Below are positions 8,788 to 17,354 of a DNA stretch of 64,000 nt, piece after piece. How positions within the stretch are numbered: position 1 is the stretch's first letter; each line of letters opens with the position of its first letter. This DNA comes from Shimia sp022448905 (GTDB lineage Bacteria > Pseudomonadota > Alphaproteobacteria > Rhodobacterales > Rhodobacteraceae), in the NCBI RefSeq assembly GCF_047126315.1, contig NZ_CP138953.1:4030001-4094000 (forward strand). The letters run 5' to 3'. A program made the translations under genes and the position numbers. A model generated the notes under the pieces. The model saw only the letters and a program-made list of their open reading frames with translations, was not told the origin of the DNA and did not search any database.

Positions 8788-8880
8788 GCCAAAAACGACA
8801 CCCTTTGTCTGGATTGAACCATCCGTGCGGGCCTAAGCTGGCCAAAACTGGATGTGACACCAAACACAAGGGACCCGCCC

Positions 8881-9969
8881 ATGAGCACCATCAAAGCCGC
8901 CGTCTGCCATGAATTTGGTCAGCCCCTTGTTGTTGAGGACGTCACCCTGCGCGCACCGCAAATGGGTGAGATCGAGGTCAAACTCTCCGCCGTCGCCATC
9001 TGCCACTCTGACATCTCTTTTGCCGACGGTGCCTGGGGCGGCAGCTTGCCCGCGGTCTACGGCCACGAAGCCGCGGGTCACATCACCTCTGTGGGCGACG
9101 GCGTGGTTGGCCTGGCCGAAGGCGACCCCGTTGTGGTCACCCTGATCCGCGCCTGCGGCACCTGCCCGACCTGTTCTGAGGGCAAACCCGTGATCTGCGG
9201 CACGCCGTATGATGGCTACAAAGGCCCGCTGGCCACTGTGGACGGCGGCAAACTGCACCAGGCCATGGCCTGCGGCGCCTTTGCTGAAAAGGTCGTGGTG
9301 GACCAATCTCAGGTGGTGAAAATCTCTGAAGACATCCCAATGGACGCCGCCAGCCTGATTGCTTGTGGCGTCATCACCGGCGTTGGCGCAGTGGTGAACG
9401 CCGCCCAAATCCGCGCCGGTCAGGACGTGGTGGTGATTGGCGCAGGCGGCGTCGGCCTCAACGCCATCCAAGGCGCACGCATCGCCGGTGCGCGTCGCAT
9501 CGTCGCTGTCGACATGAGCGAAGAGAAACTTGAAATCGCCAAAGAATTCGGCGCCACAGACGGCGTGCTCGCCACCGACAAAAAACCCTTCATCAAAGCC
9601 ATGCGTGCCATGGGCCGGGGCGCGGACGCGGTGATCGTCACCGTAGGCGCCATCCCCGCCTATGACGACGCCCCCCGCTACCTCGCACCGGGCGGCAAGG
9701 TCATCATGGTCGGCATGCCGCACTCCGGCGCCAAATCCACCTACGAGCCTGTCATCCTCGCCGCCATCGGTCAGGGCATGCAGGGCTCCAAAATGGGCGA
9801 CGTCGTGATCAAACGCGACATCCCATGGATGGTTGACCTCTATGAGCAAGGCCGCCTGAAACTCGACGAGCTCATCTCCGGCCGCTGGACGCTGGATCAG
9901 ATCAACGAGGCCATCGCCGACACCAAAACCGGTAGCGCAAAGCGCAATGTGATTGTATTTGACAGCTAA
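8881..9969 (+). CDS. zinc-dependent alcohol dehydrogenase
   Basis: A 362-residue medium-chain dehydrogenase that would oxidise alcohols to aldehydes with NAD(P). Catalytic zinc ligands are in ICHSDIS and GHEAAG; the structural zinc lobe CGTCPTCSEGKPVIC is complete (Cys-x2-Cys-x2-Cys-x7-Cys). The Rossmann motif is VIGAGGVGLNAIQ, with an acidic residue after the second strand (AVDMSEEK), favouring NAD. An ATG nine codons downstream of the longest frame is used because GGGACC precedes it and family homology starts there. Resemblance is to class III/benzyl-alcohol-type enzymes; substrate is open. Confidence 0.88.
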   Translation: MSTIKAAVCHEFGQPLVVEDVTLRAPQMGEIEVKLSAVAICHSDISFADGAWGGSLPAVYGHEAAGHITSVGDGVVGLAEGDPVVVTLIRACGTCPTCSEGKPVICGTPYDGYKGPLATVDGGKLHQAMACGAFAEKVVVDQSQVVKISEDIPMDAASLIACGVITGVGAVVNAAQIRAGQDVVVIGAGGVGLNAIQGARIAGARRIVAVDMSEEKLEIAKEFGATDGVLATDKKPFIKAMRAMGRGADAVIVTVGAIPAYDDAPRYLAPGGKVIMVGMPHSGAKSTYEPVILAAIGQGMQGSKMGDVVIKRDIPWMVDLYEQGRLKLDELISGRWTLDQINEAIADTKTGSAKRNVIVFDS

Positions 9970-9995
9970 CGTCCCAATCGCTCCCGGAGGCCCCC

Positions 9996-10367
9996 GTGCT
10001 CAAGTTTGTCACCGAGCTGTTCAAACCCAACGCCCCCAAGGCGCCGCTGCCCATCACGTCGGAAACCTCGATGAACTTCGACAGCCGAGAAGTGGCGCCT
10101 TTCCTCACGCAACTGGCCAACAACAGCCGCTTTGCCTTCCCGGAAGACATTGCCAGGTCCATCGGCACCGCCGTGGGCGACATCCCGGTTGAAGATACAA
10201 AACGTTGGAAGATCACAGCCGACTTTGACGGTCAGCCCATCTTGATGGAAATCGAAGCCTTCATGGACGACGTCGACGCCCCGGACCTCTATTTCTTCAG
10301 CACCCAAGCCGCGATTAGTGAAATCGAGCGCGAACTCGAAGCCTTTGCCGAGGCCATCGGCACGTAA
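9996..10367 (+). CDS. conserved-looking hypothetical protein
   Basis: I do not recognise this 123-residue acidic protein. It has no signal peptide or membrane span. It begins with GTG behind a perfect GGAGG five bases upstream, 26 bases after the dehydrogenase, so co-transcription is likely. Its stop codon directly abuts the stop codon of the convergent LysR gene with no spacer. A role linked to the dehydrogenase is possible but unsupported. Confidence 0.7.
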   Translation: MLKFVTELFKPNAPKAPLPITSETSMNFDSREVAPFLTQLANNSRFAFPEDIARSIGTAVGDIPVEDTKRWKITADFDGQPILMEIEAFMDDVDAPDLYFFSTQAAISEIERELEAFAEAIGT

Positions 10368-11231
10368 CTACGCCGCGCCGTCCACCAAACAGTCCGACAA
10401 CTGCCGCCACTGCCGCCGCGACAGCCGTTCCTTGGCACCGAGCAGCCAATAAGTCTCGTGGTGACGCAGCACCTCATCTGTGACCTGCACCAACCGCCCT
10501 GAATCCAACTCCGCCTGCACCAAGGGCAAAGACGCCAGCAGCACCCCCTGCCCGGCCCGCCCCGCCGCCAGCCCCGCACAAAAACTGTCAAACCGCAGAT
10601 GCGCCACCGGCGTTGTCGGCGTGTCTGTCTGTGCACACCACCGCCGCCAGCTTGGCCGCGGCCCGGACACTGACAGGCGCGGCAACACCCGCCAATCCCC
10701 TTGCGCCAGCAGCTCAGGCGCCACCACCGGGCTCAACCGCTCTTCATAAAGCGGCACCGCATAGGCCACCGGCCAATCTCCACTGCCATAGCGGATGCGC
10801 ACCGCCGCGTCATCTTTGGCATCACCGGAGGCCACCACCATTGTGCTCAGCGTGATCTGCGCCCCGCTGACCTCCGCCAACCGCCCCAAACGCGGCACCA
10901 GCCACAGCTCATTCACCGACGCGCTTGCCGAAATCGTCAGCCGATTCCGCGACACGCCAAACAGCGCCTCCGTGCTGTCACGCAACCCCACCAGCGCCGC
11001 CTGCACATGTGGCAGCCAGGCCTCGCCATCCACTGTCAAGATGATCCGCCGCGCTTGCCGCACAAACAGCTGCGTCCCCAGCCGCGCCTCCAGATTGCCA
11101 ATGCGCTGGCTGATCGCCGATTGCGTCAACCCGGTTTCCTGCGCCGCCGCTGTAAAACTGCCCAACCGCGCCGCCGCCTCAAACGCCCGCACCCACTCTA
11201 GTGGCAGATGATCAAACCCAGCCTTATCCAT
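10368..11231 (-). CDS. LysR-family transcriptional regulator, divergent from tmpA
   Basis: A 287-residue LysR-type regulator. The N-terminal helix-turn-helix is clear: LEWVRAFEAAARLGSFTAAAQETGLTQSAISQ is split here around residues 10-42, followed by LEARLGTQLF. The remainder is the effector-binding periplasmic-protein-like domain, similar in style to GcvA-type regulators. It is divergent from the tmpAB genes with 116 bases between starts, so it probably senses a phosphonate or a betaine-related metabolite and controls them; this is inferred from position. I took the ATG at 11231; a TTG two codons upstream is less likely. Confidence 0.87.
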   Translation of the reverse strand: MDKAGFDHLPLEWVRAFEAAARLGSFTAAAQETGLTQSAISQRIGNLEARLGTQLFVRQARRIILTVDGEAWLPHVQAALVGLRDSTEALFGVSRNRLTISASASVNELWLVPRLGRLAEVSGAQITLSTMVVASGDAKDDAAVRIRYGSGDWPVAYAVPLYEERLSPVVAPELLAQGDWRVLPRLSVSGPRPSWRRWCAQTDTPTTPVAHLRFDSFCAGLAAGRAGQGVLLASLPLVQAELDSGRLVQVTDEVLRHHETYWLLGAKERLSRRQWRQLSDCLVDGAA

Positions 11232-11261
11232 TATCAAAACCGTCCCTCAGGATGAAAAAGG

Positions 11262-11276
11262 ATAACTTGAGTTTAT
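11262..11276. promoter_or_regulatory. possible LysR box in the regulator/tmpA intergenic region
   Basis: An imperfect dyad (ATAAC-TTGAG-TTTAT, containing AACT-TG-AGTT) sits in the 116-base divergent region. Its size and T/A-rich ends resemble LysR-type T-N11-A sites. Only one copy is visible, so support is weak. Confidence 0.3.
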
Positions 11277-11347
11277 GCCTGCGCATCCCCAGTTTGTCGA
11301 CAAGACATCACAAGCCCTAACGCCCTCGCCTAACCCAAGGACATCTC

Positions 11348-12475
11348 ATGACCCAGGTGCAGCTCTCCCCCGACAATCAGGTCCTAACGCTTACTACGCC
11401 CTCTGACACTTTTCGCTACCACGGCGTCTGGCTCCGGCACAACGCGCTGGATGCCGACACCCGCGATCCCGGCAACGGCCAACGACTAATCACACTGGCC
11501 GACCTTCCCGACACTTGCGCCTTGTCTAAGGCAGAAGTCACCGACGACACCGTCACTGTTACCTTTGCCGAAGACAAGAAAACCGTCACCTTCCCGGTCG
11601 CTTGGCTTCTCAGCAATGCTTATGACCGCCAGCAAGACACCACGTTGGGCCACCTGCCAGAGCACGCCGAGACTTGGGGTGAAGCCCTTAACGAAGACGT
11701 GCCCACTGGCCACTACCCTGACCTCACGAGCAACCCGGACGCAAAACGCGGATGGCTTGCCGCCATCCGCCGCTACGGCTTTGCCAAAGTCACCGGCCTG
11801 CCCACGGAATCCGGCGCTCTGTTCAAAGTGGTCAACCTCTTCGGCTACGTCCGTGAGACCAACTACGGCCGCCATTTTGAGGTCCGCACGGAGGTCAACC
11901 CAACCAACCTCGCCTTCACCGGCCTCGGGCTGCAAGCCCATACCGACAACCCCTATCGCGATCCGGTGCCAACCCTGCAAGTCCTGTCCTGCCTTGAGAA
12001 TTCCGCCGAAGGTGGCGACAACATGGTGGTCGACGGCTTTGCAGCCGCGCAAAAGCTGCGCGAGATCAACCCTGAAGGCTTTGCACTCTTGCACAGCCAT
12101 TCCGCGCGTTTTGAATACGCAGGCGAAGCGGGCGTACGCCTCACCTCCCGCCGCCCTGTGATTGGCCTCTCTCCCGAAGGCACGTTACAAAACATCCGGT
12201 TCAACGCCCGCTCCGCTGCCGCGCCGGTCGACGTGCCGTTTGACAAAATGCCCGCCTACTACGCAGCGCTGCGCCAGCTGTCCGACATCATCGACGACCC
12301 GGCATCAGAAGTCCGCTTCAAACTGGCTCCCGGCGAGGCCTTCATTGTCGACAACACCCGCGTGTTGCACGCCCGCAAAGGCTATTCCGGCGCTGGCAAA
12401 CGCTGGCTGCAGGGTTGCTACGCGGACAAAGACGGGCTGCTCTCCACCCTCGCAGCGCTGGAGGCAACTGCATGA
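11348..12475 (+). CDS. tmpA: 2-trimethylaminoethylphosphonate dioxygenase (TmpA-type)
   Basis: A 375-residue Fe(II)/2-oxoglutarate oxygenase. The N-terminal domain (WLRHNALDADTRDP) is of the gamma-butyrobetaine hydroxylase type, the rest is TauD/TfdA. Iron ligands are His198 and Asp200 (AHTDNPYRD) and His341 (VLHARKGY). Alone it would be called gamma-butyrobetaine hydroxylase. The coupled downstream gene encodes a PhnZ-like diiron HD oxygenase, which matches TmpA-TmpB of Leisingera caerulea, where TmpA hydroxylates 2-trimethylaminoethylphosphonate at C1. The zinc-binding cysteines found in vertebrate butyrobetaine hydroxylase are not visible here. GGACATCTC precedes the ATG. Butyrobetaine hydroxylase remains a fallback. 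Confidence 0.83.
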   Translation: MTQVQLSPDNQVLTLTTPSDTFRYHGVWLRHNALDADTRDPGNGQRLITLADLPDTCALSKAEVTDDTVTVTFAEDKKTVTFPVAWLLSNAYDRQQDTTLGHLPEHAETWGEALNEDVPTGHYPDLTSNPDAKRGWLAAIRRYGFAKVTGLPTESGALFKVVNLFGYVRETNYGRHFEVRTEVNPTNLAFTGLGLQAHTDNPYRDPVPTLQVLSCLENSAEGGDNMVVDGFAAAQKLREINPEGFALLHSHSARFEYAGEAGVRLTSRRPVIGLSPEGTLQNIRFNARSAAAPVDVPFDKMPAYYAALRQLSDIIDDPASEVRFKLAPGEAFIVDNTRVLHARKGYSGAGKRWLQGCYADKDGLLSTLAALEATA

Positions 12476-13068
12476 ACCCGGATTTCTCCACACTGACGCG
12501 AGACAACATCGTGGCCTTCTTAGGCGACATCTTTGACCGCCGCGGCGGCGAGGAATACCTTGGCGAACCGGTCACCATGGCTGAACACATGCTGCAAGGT
12601 GCCACCATTGCCGAACAAAACGGCATGCCCGAAGACGTGATTGTCGCCGCGCTGCTGCATGACATCGGCCATTTCACGTCGGAGTTTGGCACCTACCACC
12701 CCGACGACACCGAGGACCGCCACCACGAAGACGCGGGCGCCGAAGTGCTTGCCCCCTTCTTCCCCTCGGTGGTCACCGACTGTGTGCTCTACCACGTCGC
12801 CGCCAAACGCTACCTCTGCGCCACCAAACCGGAGTATTTCAAACGGCTCTCCGCCGCCTCTGTGCACACTTTGGAGCTGCAAGGCGGCCCGATGTCGGAC
12901 GACGAGGTCGCCACTTTTGAGGCCAACCCAAATCTGGAGAAGATCATTCAGGTCCGCTACCTCGACGAGGCCGGCAAACGCGCTGACATGGTCACGCCGG
13001 ACTTCTGGCATTTTGCCCCGATGGTACAGCGCGTGGTGGACGCACATCTTAACGTGTCTTCAAGTTAA
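12472..13068 (+). CDS. tmpB: (1R)-hydroxy-2-trimethylaminoethylphosphonate oxygenase (TmpB-type HD protein)
   Basis: A 198-residue HD-domain protein resembling the mixed-valent diiron oxygenases PhnZ and TmpB, which cleave the C-P bond of an alpha-hydroxyphosphonate. Expected products are glycine betaine and phosphate. Metal ligands are His39, the His63-Asp64 pair (LLHDIGH), and His84/His85, with a later Asp. Tyr29 and Glu32 (EEYLGEP) occupy the spacing of the PhnZ substrate-gating Tyr-x-x-Glu pair, which ordinary HD phosphohydrolases lack. The ATG overlaps the tmpA stop (ATGA), so the pair is translationally coupled. The substrate is inferred from the pair; PhnYZ-like use of 2-aminoethylphosphonate is less likely given the butyrobetaine-type partner. 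Confidence 0.83.
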   Translation: MNPDFSTLTRDNIVAFLGDIFDRRGGEEYLGEPVTMAEHMLQGATIAEQNGMPEDVIVAALLHDIGHFTSEFGTYHPDDTEDRHHEDAGAEVLAPFFPSVVTDCVLYHVAAKRYLCATKPEYFKRLSAASVHTLELQGGPMSDDEVATFEANPNLEKIIQVRYLDEAGKRADMVTPDFWHFAPMVQRVVDAHLNVSSS

Positions 13069-13110
13069 CAAACGCAACGGGCAAATACGCACCACCGCAA
13101 AACAGTCGTG

Positions 13111-13129
13111 ATACCGACAAAATACCGAC
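13111..13129. repeat. short tandem repeat upstream of the enolase-superfamily gene
   Basis: ATACCGAC occurs twice (13111-13118 and 13122-13129) with an 11-base period, one helical turn. It lies 62 bases before the next start codon, so it may be a regulator binding site. Confidence 0.4.
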
Positions 13130-13190
13130 GTTGATTTTGAGGTCAAAAAGGCCCCTTACTTCACCGAACGCTGTTGTAAGGACCACGCCG

Positions 13191-14420
13191 ATGAAGCTCA
13201 CCGATCTGGATATCATCGTCACCGCGCCCCCCGCCCCCGGTTGGGGCGGGCGCTACTGGATTTTGGTGAAACTTCAAACGGATATCGGCATCACGGGCTG
13301 GGGCGAATGTTACGCCTCCTCCGTTGGCCCCGTCGCCATGGAAGCGGTGATCCGTGATGTTTTTGAACGGTATTTTGAGGGCGAAAACCCTGAAAACATT
13401 GAACGTTTGTTCCGCCGCACTTACTCTTCGGGATTTACGCAACGCCCTGATTTAACGGTTATGGGCGCCTTCTCCGGCCTCGAAATCGCCTGTTGGGACA
13501 TCTTGGGCAAAGATCGCGACCGCCCTGTCTACGCCCTTCTAGGCGGATTGATGAACGAACGCCTGCGCGCCTACACCTACCTCTATCCCCTTGAGCACCA
13601 CAACATTTCCGACTTCTGGACGTCTCCGGAAATGGCCGCCGAAAGCGCGCTGGCGATGGTGGACAAAGGCTACACAGCGGTGAAATTCGACCCTGCAGGC
13701 CCCTACACCATGCGCGGCGGCCACATGCCCGCCATGAGCGACATCTCCATGTCCGTCGCCTTCTGCGCTGCCATCCGCGAAGCCGTTGGAAACAAAGCAG
13801 ATTTACTCTTCGGAACCCACGGTCAATTCAACACTGCAGGTGCCATCCGCCTTGGACAAGCCTTGGAGCCTTATAGCCCCCTCTGGTTCGAAGAGCCGAC
13901 CCCGCCAGACAACCTCGAAGACATGGCCCGCGTTGCGAAAAACGTAAGGATTCCAGTGGCTACCGGCGAACGCCTGACCACCAAATCCGAATTTGCCGCC
14001 GTCCTGCGCGCCGGTGCCGCCGAAATCCTGCAACCCGCCTTAGGACGTGCAGGCGGCATCTGGGAAATGAAAAAAGTCGCTGCAATTGCAGAGTGTTACA
14101 ACGCCCAAATGGCCCCACATCTCTATGCCGGCCCCGTTGAGTGGGCCGCCAACATCCACCTCGCGGCCTCAATCCCCAACCTTCTGATGATCGAGACCAT
14201 CGAGACCGAGTTCCACGACGCCCTCATCGCATCCTCCATCAAGGTCGAAAATGGTTTTGTCACGCCACCAACCACCCCCGGACTGGGCATAGAGGTCAAC
14301 GAAACCCTTGCCAGACAACATAAATTTGACGGCAACGGCCTGCACTTGCAAATGCAGGACGCGCCTTGTGACTACGTAAACGGCAACTCTTTTGCCGGAG
14401 GAGCGCCACCAAAATCCTAA
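13191..14420 (+). CDS. mandelate racemase/muconate lactonizing enzyme family protein
   Basis: A 409-residue enolase-superfamily enzyme of the sugar-acid dehydratase/cycloisomerase type. The N-terminal capping domain runs to about residue 130. Barrel motifs include the Lys in YTAVKFDPAGPY (about 165), WFEEPTPPDN (about 233), ATGERL (about 257) and APHLYAGPVEWAAN (about 308). Where many relatives have a metal-binding Asp (DxHG), this has GTHGQ near 208. The ATG is chosen by AAGGA eight bases upstream. Candidates are galactonate-type dehydratase or an aldonolactone or anhydrosugar cycloisomerase; the substrate is not decidable. It stands 122 bases after tmpB and is probably a separate transcript. 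Confidence 0.82.
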   Translation: MKLTDLDIIVTAPPAPGWGGRYWILVKLQTDIGITGWGECYASSVGPVAMEAVIRDVFERYFEGENPENIERLFRRTYSSGFTQRPDLTVMGAFSGLEIACWDILGKDRDRPVYALLGGLMNERLRAYTYLYPLEHHNISDFWTSPEMAAESALAMVDKGYTAVKFDPAGPYTMRGGHMPAMSDISMSVAFCAAIREAVGNKADLLFGTHGQFNTAGAIRLGQALEPYSPLWFEEPTPPDNLEDMARVAKNVRIPVATGERLTTKSEFAAVLRAGAAEILQPALGRAGGIWEMKKVAAIAECYNAQMAPHLYAGPVEWAANIHLAASIPNLLMIETIETEFHDALIASSIKVENGFVTPPTTPGLGIEVNETLARQHKFDGNGLHLQMQDAPCDYVNGNSFAGGAPPKS

Positions 14421-14445
14421 CACACCTCGAAAACCGAGGCGGTCG

Positions 14446-14814
14446 ATGTTATATCAGGCGCAGTCAGGAGTAACTGGGCCCAATACCGTGAATATCCAAA
14501 CCCCACCAGCACCGCCCTCCGAGATGGAGAAAAACGCCGAAGCCGCCGCCGCTTACCTTAAAACGCTGGCGCATTCGGGCCGTTTGATGATCCTGTGCCA
14601 CCTCGGGTCTGGTGAAAAATCGGTGTCGGAACTGGAAGCGCTGTTGGACCTGCGCCAAGCCGCCGTGAGCCAGATGCTCGCCCGCCTGCGCGAAGAGGGC
14701 TTGGTCACCACACGGCGGGATGGAAAAACCATCTTTTACAGTCTGGCGGACGACAACACCTCTCAGGTTATCTCTCTGTTGTATAACCTTTTTTGCGCGC
14801 CTGACGCGACCTGA
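14446..14814 (+). CDS. ArsR-family winged-helix regulator
   Basis: A small ArsR/SmtB-type repressor (about 122 residues). The winged helix is clear: AYLKTLAHSGRLMILCHL, then SVSELEALLDLRQAAVSQMLARLREEGLV and the wing RRDGKTIFYSLAD. The arrangement is that of the BigR/YgaV sulfur-sensing branch; a cysteine lies at LMILCHL and another near the C-terminus, so redox or sulfide sensing is possible. The start is uncertain: ATG at 14446 has GAGG six bases upstream, but GTG at 14488 or ATG at 14524 would retain the whole domain. It ends 3 bases before the helicase gene. Confidence 0.78.
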   Translation: MLYQAQSGVTGPNTVNIQTPPAPPSEMEKNAEAAAAYLKTLAHSGRLMILCHLGSGEKSVSELEALLDLRQAAVSQMLARLREEGLVTTRRDGKTIFYSLADDNTSQVISLLYNLFCAPDAT

Positions 14815-14817
14815 GCC

Positions 14818-17241
14818 TTGCCGGACACAACGGCGCTACCGCAAAACATCGAAGCCTGGTTTGCCAAACGAAACTGGCAGCCGCACCCGCATCAGCGCGA
14901 CATGCTGGCCCGCGCCGAGGATCCCTGCACCCTGCTGATCGCCCCCACCGGTGGCGGCAAGACCCTTGCCGGTTTCTTGCCGACCTTGGCCGACCTCGCC
15001 ACCACGCCGCATGACGGCCTGCACACGCTCTACGTTTCCCCGCTCAAGGCGTTGGCGGCCGACATCAAACGCAACTTGCGCGCGCCAGTGGAAGAGATCG
15101 GCCTCGACATCCGCATCGAGGATCGCACCGGCGACACCTCGCAAACCGTCAAGAAACGCCAGCGTGTAGACCCGCCGCACATCCTGCTCACGACACCAGA
15201 AAGTCTAGCGCTTTTAACCTCTTACGAAGACGCCCCCCGCATCTTCAAAGGCCTCAAACGTGTGGTGGTGGACGAAATCCACGCGCTAGCGGAAAGCAAA
15301 CGGGGCGACCAACTCTTCCTCGCGCTCGCCCGGCTGCAATCCCTCTGCCCCGATCTCAAACGCGTCGGCCTCTCCGCGACAGTCGACCACCCCGAAGACA
15401 TCGCCAAGCTGCTCGCACGCAATCCCGATCCCTGTGAAATCCTCTACGCCGATCCCGGTCCGGCACCCGATATTGCCATGCTGGAAACCGAAGAAGCCCC
15501 ACCCTGGCTCGGCGGCGGCGCGGCCTACGCCATCCCTGCGGTTCTGGAGCAGGTCAAGGCGCACAAAACCACACTGATCTTCCACAACACCCGCGCGCAG
15601 GCGGAAATATTCTTTCACAATCTGTGGCTTGCCAATGACGACGCCCTGCCGATTGGCATCCACCACGGCAGCTTGGACCGCGAACAGCGCGAGAAAGTCG
15701 AGGCCGCCATGGTGCGGGGCGACCTGCGCGCCATTGTCTGCACTGGCAGCCTGGATCTCGGCATTGACTGGGGCGATGTGGACCTTGTCATTCAGGTCGG
15801 GGCCCCCAAAAACGTCAAGCGCCTGGTGCAACGCATCGGCCGCGCCAACCACCGCTACAATGCCCCCTCCAAAGCACTGCTGGTGCCCGCCAACCGATGG
15901 GAAGTCGTGGAATGCATCAACGCGTTGCAAGCAGTGCAGGAGGGCGATCTGGACGGCGACCCGCGCGGCCCCGGCCCCCGCGACGTACTGTGCCAGCATA
16001 TCCTGCTGCGCGCCGCCTCCGGCTCGTTTGATGCGGACGACCTCTACACCGAAATGACCAGTGCGGGCGCCTATGTGGACCTGTCCCGCGATGCCTTTGA
16101 CACCTGCTTAGAGTTCTGCGCCACCGGCGGCTACGCCCTAAAGGCCTATGACCGCTGGCAACGCCTGCAACGGCGTCCCGACGGCCAATGGCAGCTGCGC
16201 GATCCCCGCGCCGCCGCCCGCCTGCGCATGAACGCGGGCACCATTCAGGACAGTGACACCCTGAAGGTACAATTGAAACGCAACCTCGGCGGCAAACCAT
16301 TGGGGGAAGTCGAAGAGGCCTTTGCTGCAACGCTTTCTGCAGGCGACACCTTCCTGATTGGCGGGCAGATTGTGCGCTACGAAGGCCTGCGCGACATGAC
16401 CGTACAAGTCTCACGCAACGCCACCCGCAAACCCCGCGTGGCCGTGTTTTCCGGCACCAAATTCTCCACATCCACACAACTATCGCAGCGCACCTTGCGC
16501 TACTTGCAAGCGGACAACTGGCCCGACCTGCCCGCCCACACGGCAAACTGGCTGCACCTCCAGCGCAGCATGTCCCGATTGCCGGAACCAGATCGATTGT
16601 TGGTGGAAACCTTCGAGCGCGACGGACGGCAAAATATGTGCGTCTACGGCTTTGCCGGGCGCAATGCGCAGCAAACCCTCGGCCTATTGCTGACCAAACG
16701 CATGGAAGACATGGACCTCGCCCCGATGGGGTTTGTGTCCTCAGACTATGCCACGCTGATTTGGGGGCTGGACGAAGTGACCGACCCGCGCCCGCTATTT
16801 GACCTAAAGACATTGAAAGACGGCTTGGACGGCTGGCTGGCGGGCAATGCGCTGATGAAGAAAACCTTCCGGGGCGCCGCCACCATTGCTGGCCTGATCG
16901 AGCGCAACACTCCAAGTGCGCGCAAGTCGGGGCGGCAGGCAACGTTTAGTTCAGACATTCTTTACGATACCCTGCTCAAATACGATCCTGATCACGTCTT
17001 GATGCAAATCACCCGCGAAGAGGCGTTGCGCGGTCTGGTCGATTTTTCTCGGATCGAAGCGTTGCTCAAAAGTGTCGAAGACCGGATAGACCACGTCGTC
17101 GCGCCGCATGTCACGCCACTGGCCGCGCCGCTGTTGTTGGAAGTTGGCAAAGTGCCCGTGCAAAGCGGCAGCGCGGAGGAACGGCTGCTCGCGGAAGAAA
17201 CCGAAGCGCTTATGAACGACAGCGGGCTCGCAAAAGTTTAG
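14818..17241 (+). CDS. ligase-associated DEXH-box DNA damage helicase (Lhr-like)
   Basis: An 807-residue superfamily 2 helicase of the short Lhr type found with bacterial DNA-repair ligase clusters. Walker A is APTGGGKTLAGF (about residues 42-53), the DEIH box is VVDEIHALAESKRGDQL, then LSATV, and motif VI is QRIGRANHR. A winged helix and an Lhr-specific C-terminal region follow. It is cytoplasmic, translocating on single-stranded DNA in family members. The first codon is TTG; the next ATG (14902) would cut into the HPHQRDML motif, so TTG is favoured. PdeM follows 113 bases downstream; the cognate ligase and exonuclease genes are not in this window. Confidence 0.88.
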   Translation: MPDTTALPQNIEAWFAKRNWQPHPHQRDMLARAEDPCTLLIAPTGGGKTLAGFLPTLADLATTPHDGLHTLYVSPLKALAADIKRNLRAPVEEIGLDIRIEDRTGDTSQTVKKRQRVDPPHILLTTPESLALLTSYEDAPRIFKGLKRVVVDEIHALAESKRGDQLFLALARLQSLCPDLKRVGLSATVDHPEDIAKLLARNPDPCEILYADPGPAPDIAMLETEEAPPWLGGGAAYAIPAVLEQVKAHKTTLIFHNTRAQAEIFFHNLWLANDDALPIGIHHGSLDREQREKVEAAMVRGDLRAIVCTGSLDLGIDWGDVDLVIQVGAPKNVKRLVQRIGRANHRYNAPSKALLVPANRWEVVECINALQAVQEGDLDGDPRGPGPRDVLCQHILLRAASGSFDADDLYTEMTSAGAYVDLSRDAFDTCLEFCATGGYALKAYDRWQRLQRRPDGQWQLRDPRAAARLRMNAGTIQDSDTLKVQLKRNLGGKPLGEVEEAFAATLSAGDTFLIGGQIVRYEGLRDMTVQVSRNATRKPRVAVFSGTKFSTSTQLSQRTLRYLQADNWPDLPAHTANWLHLQRSMSRLPEPDRLLVETFERDGRQNMCVYGFAGRNAQQTLGLLLTKRMEDMDLAPMGFVSSDYATLIWGLDEVTDPRPLFDLKTLKDGLDGWLAGNALMKKTFRGAATIAGLIERNTPSARKSGRQATFSSDILYDTLLKYDPDHVLMQITREEALRGLVDFSRIEALLKSVEDRIDHVVAPHVTPLAAPLLLEVGKVPVQSGSAEERLLAEETEALMNDSGLAKV

Positions 17242-17354
17242 GTTGTGCACGCTGACACGCTCAAAGCAGCGTAAAATCCGGAAAAATGTTCGAATTCTGC
17301 AAGGGGTGAAACTGCCCCCTTGATCCATTTGGGGACACAGGATACGAACATACC

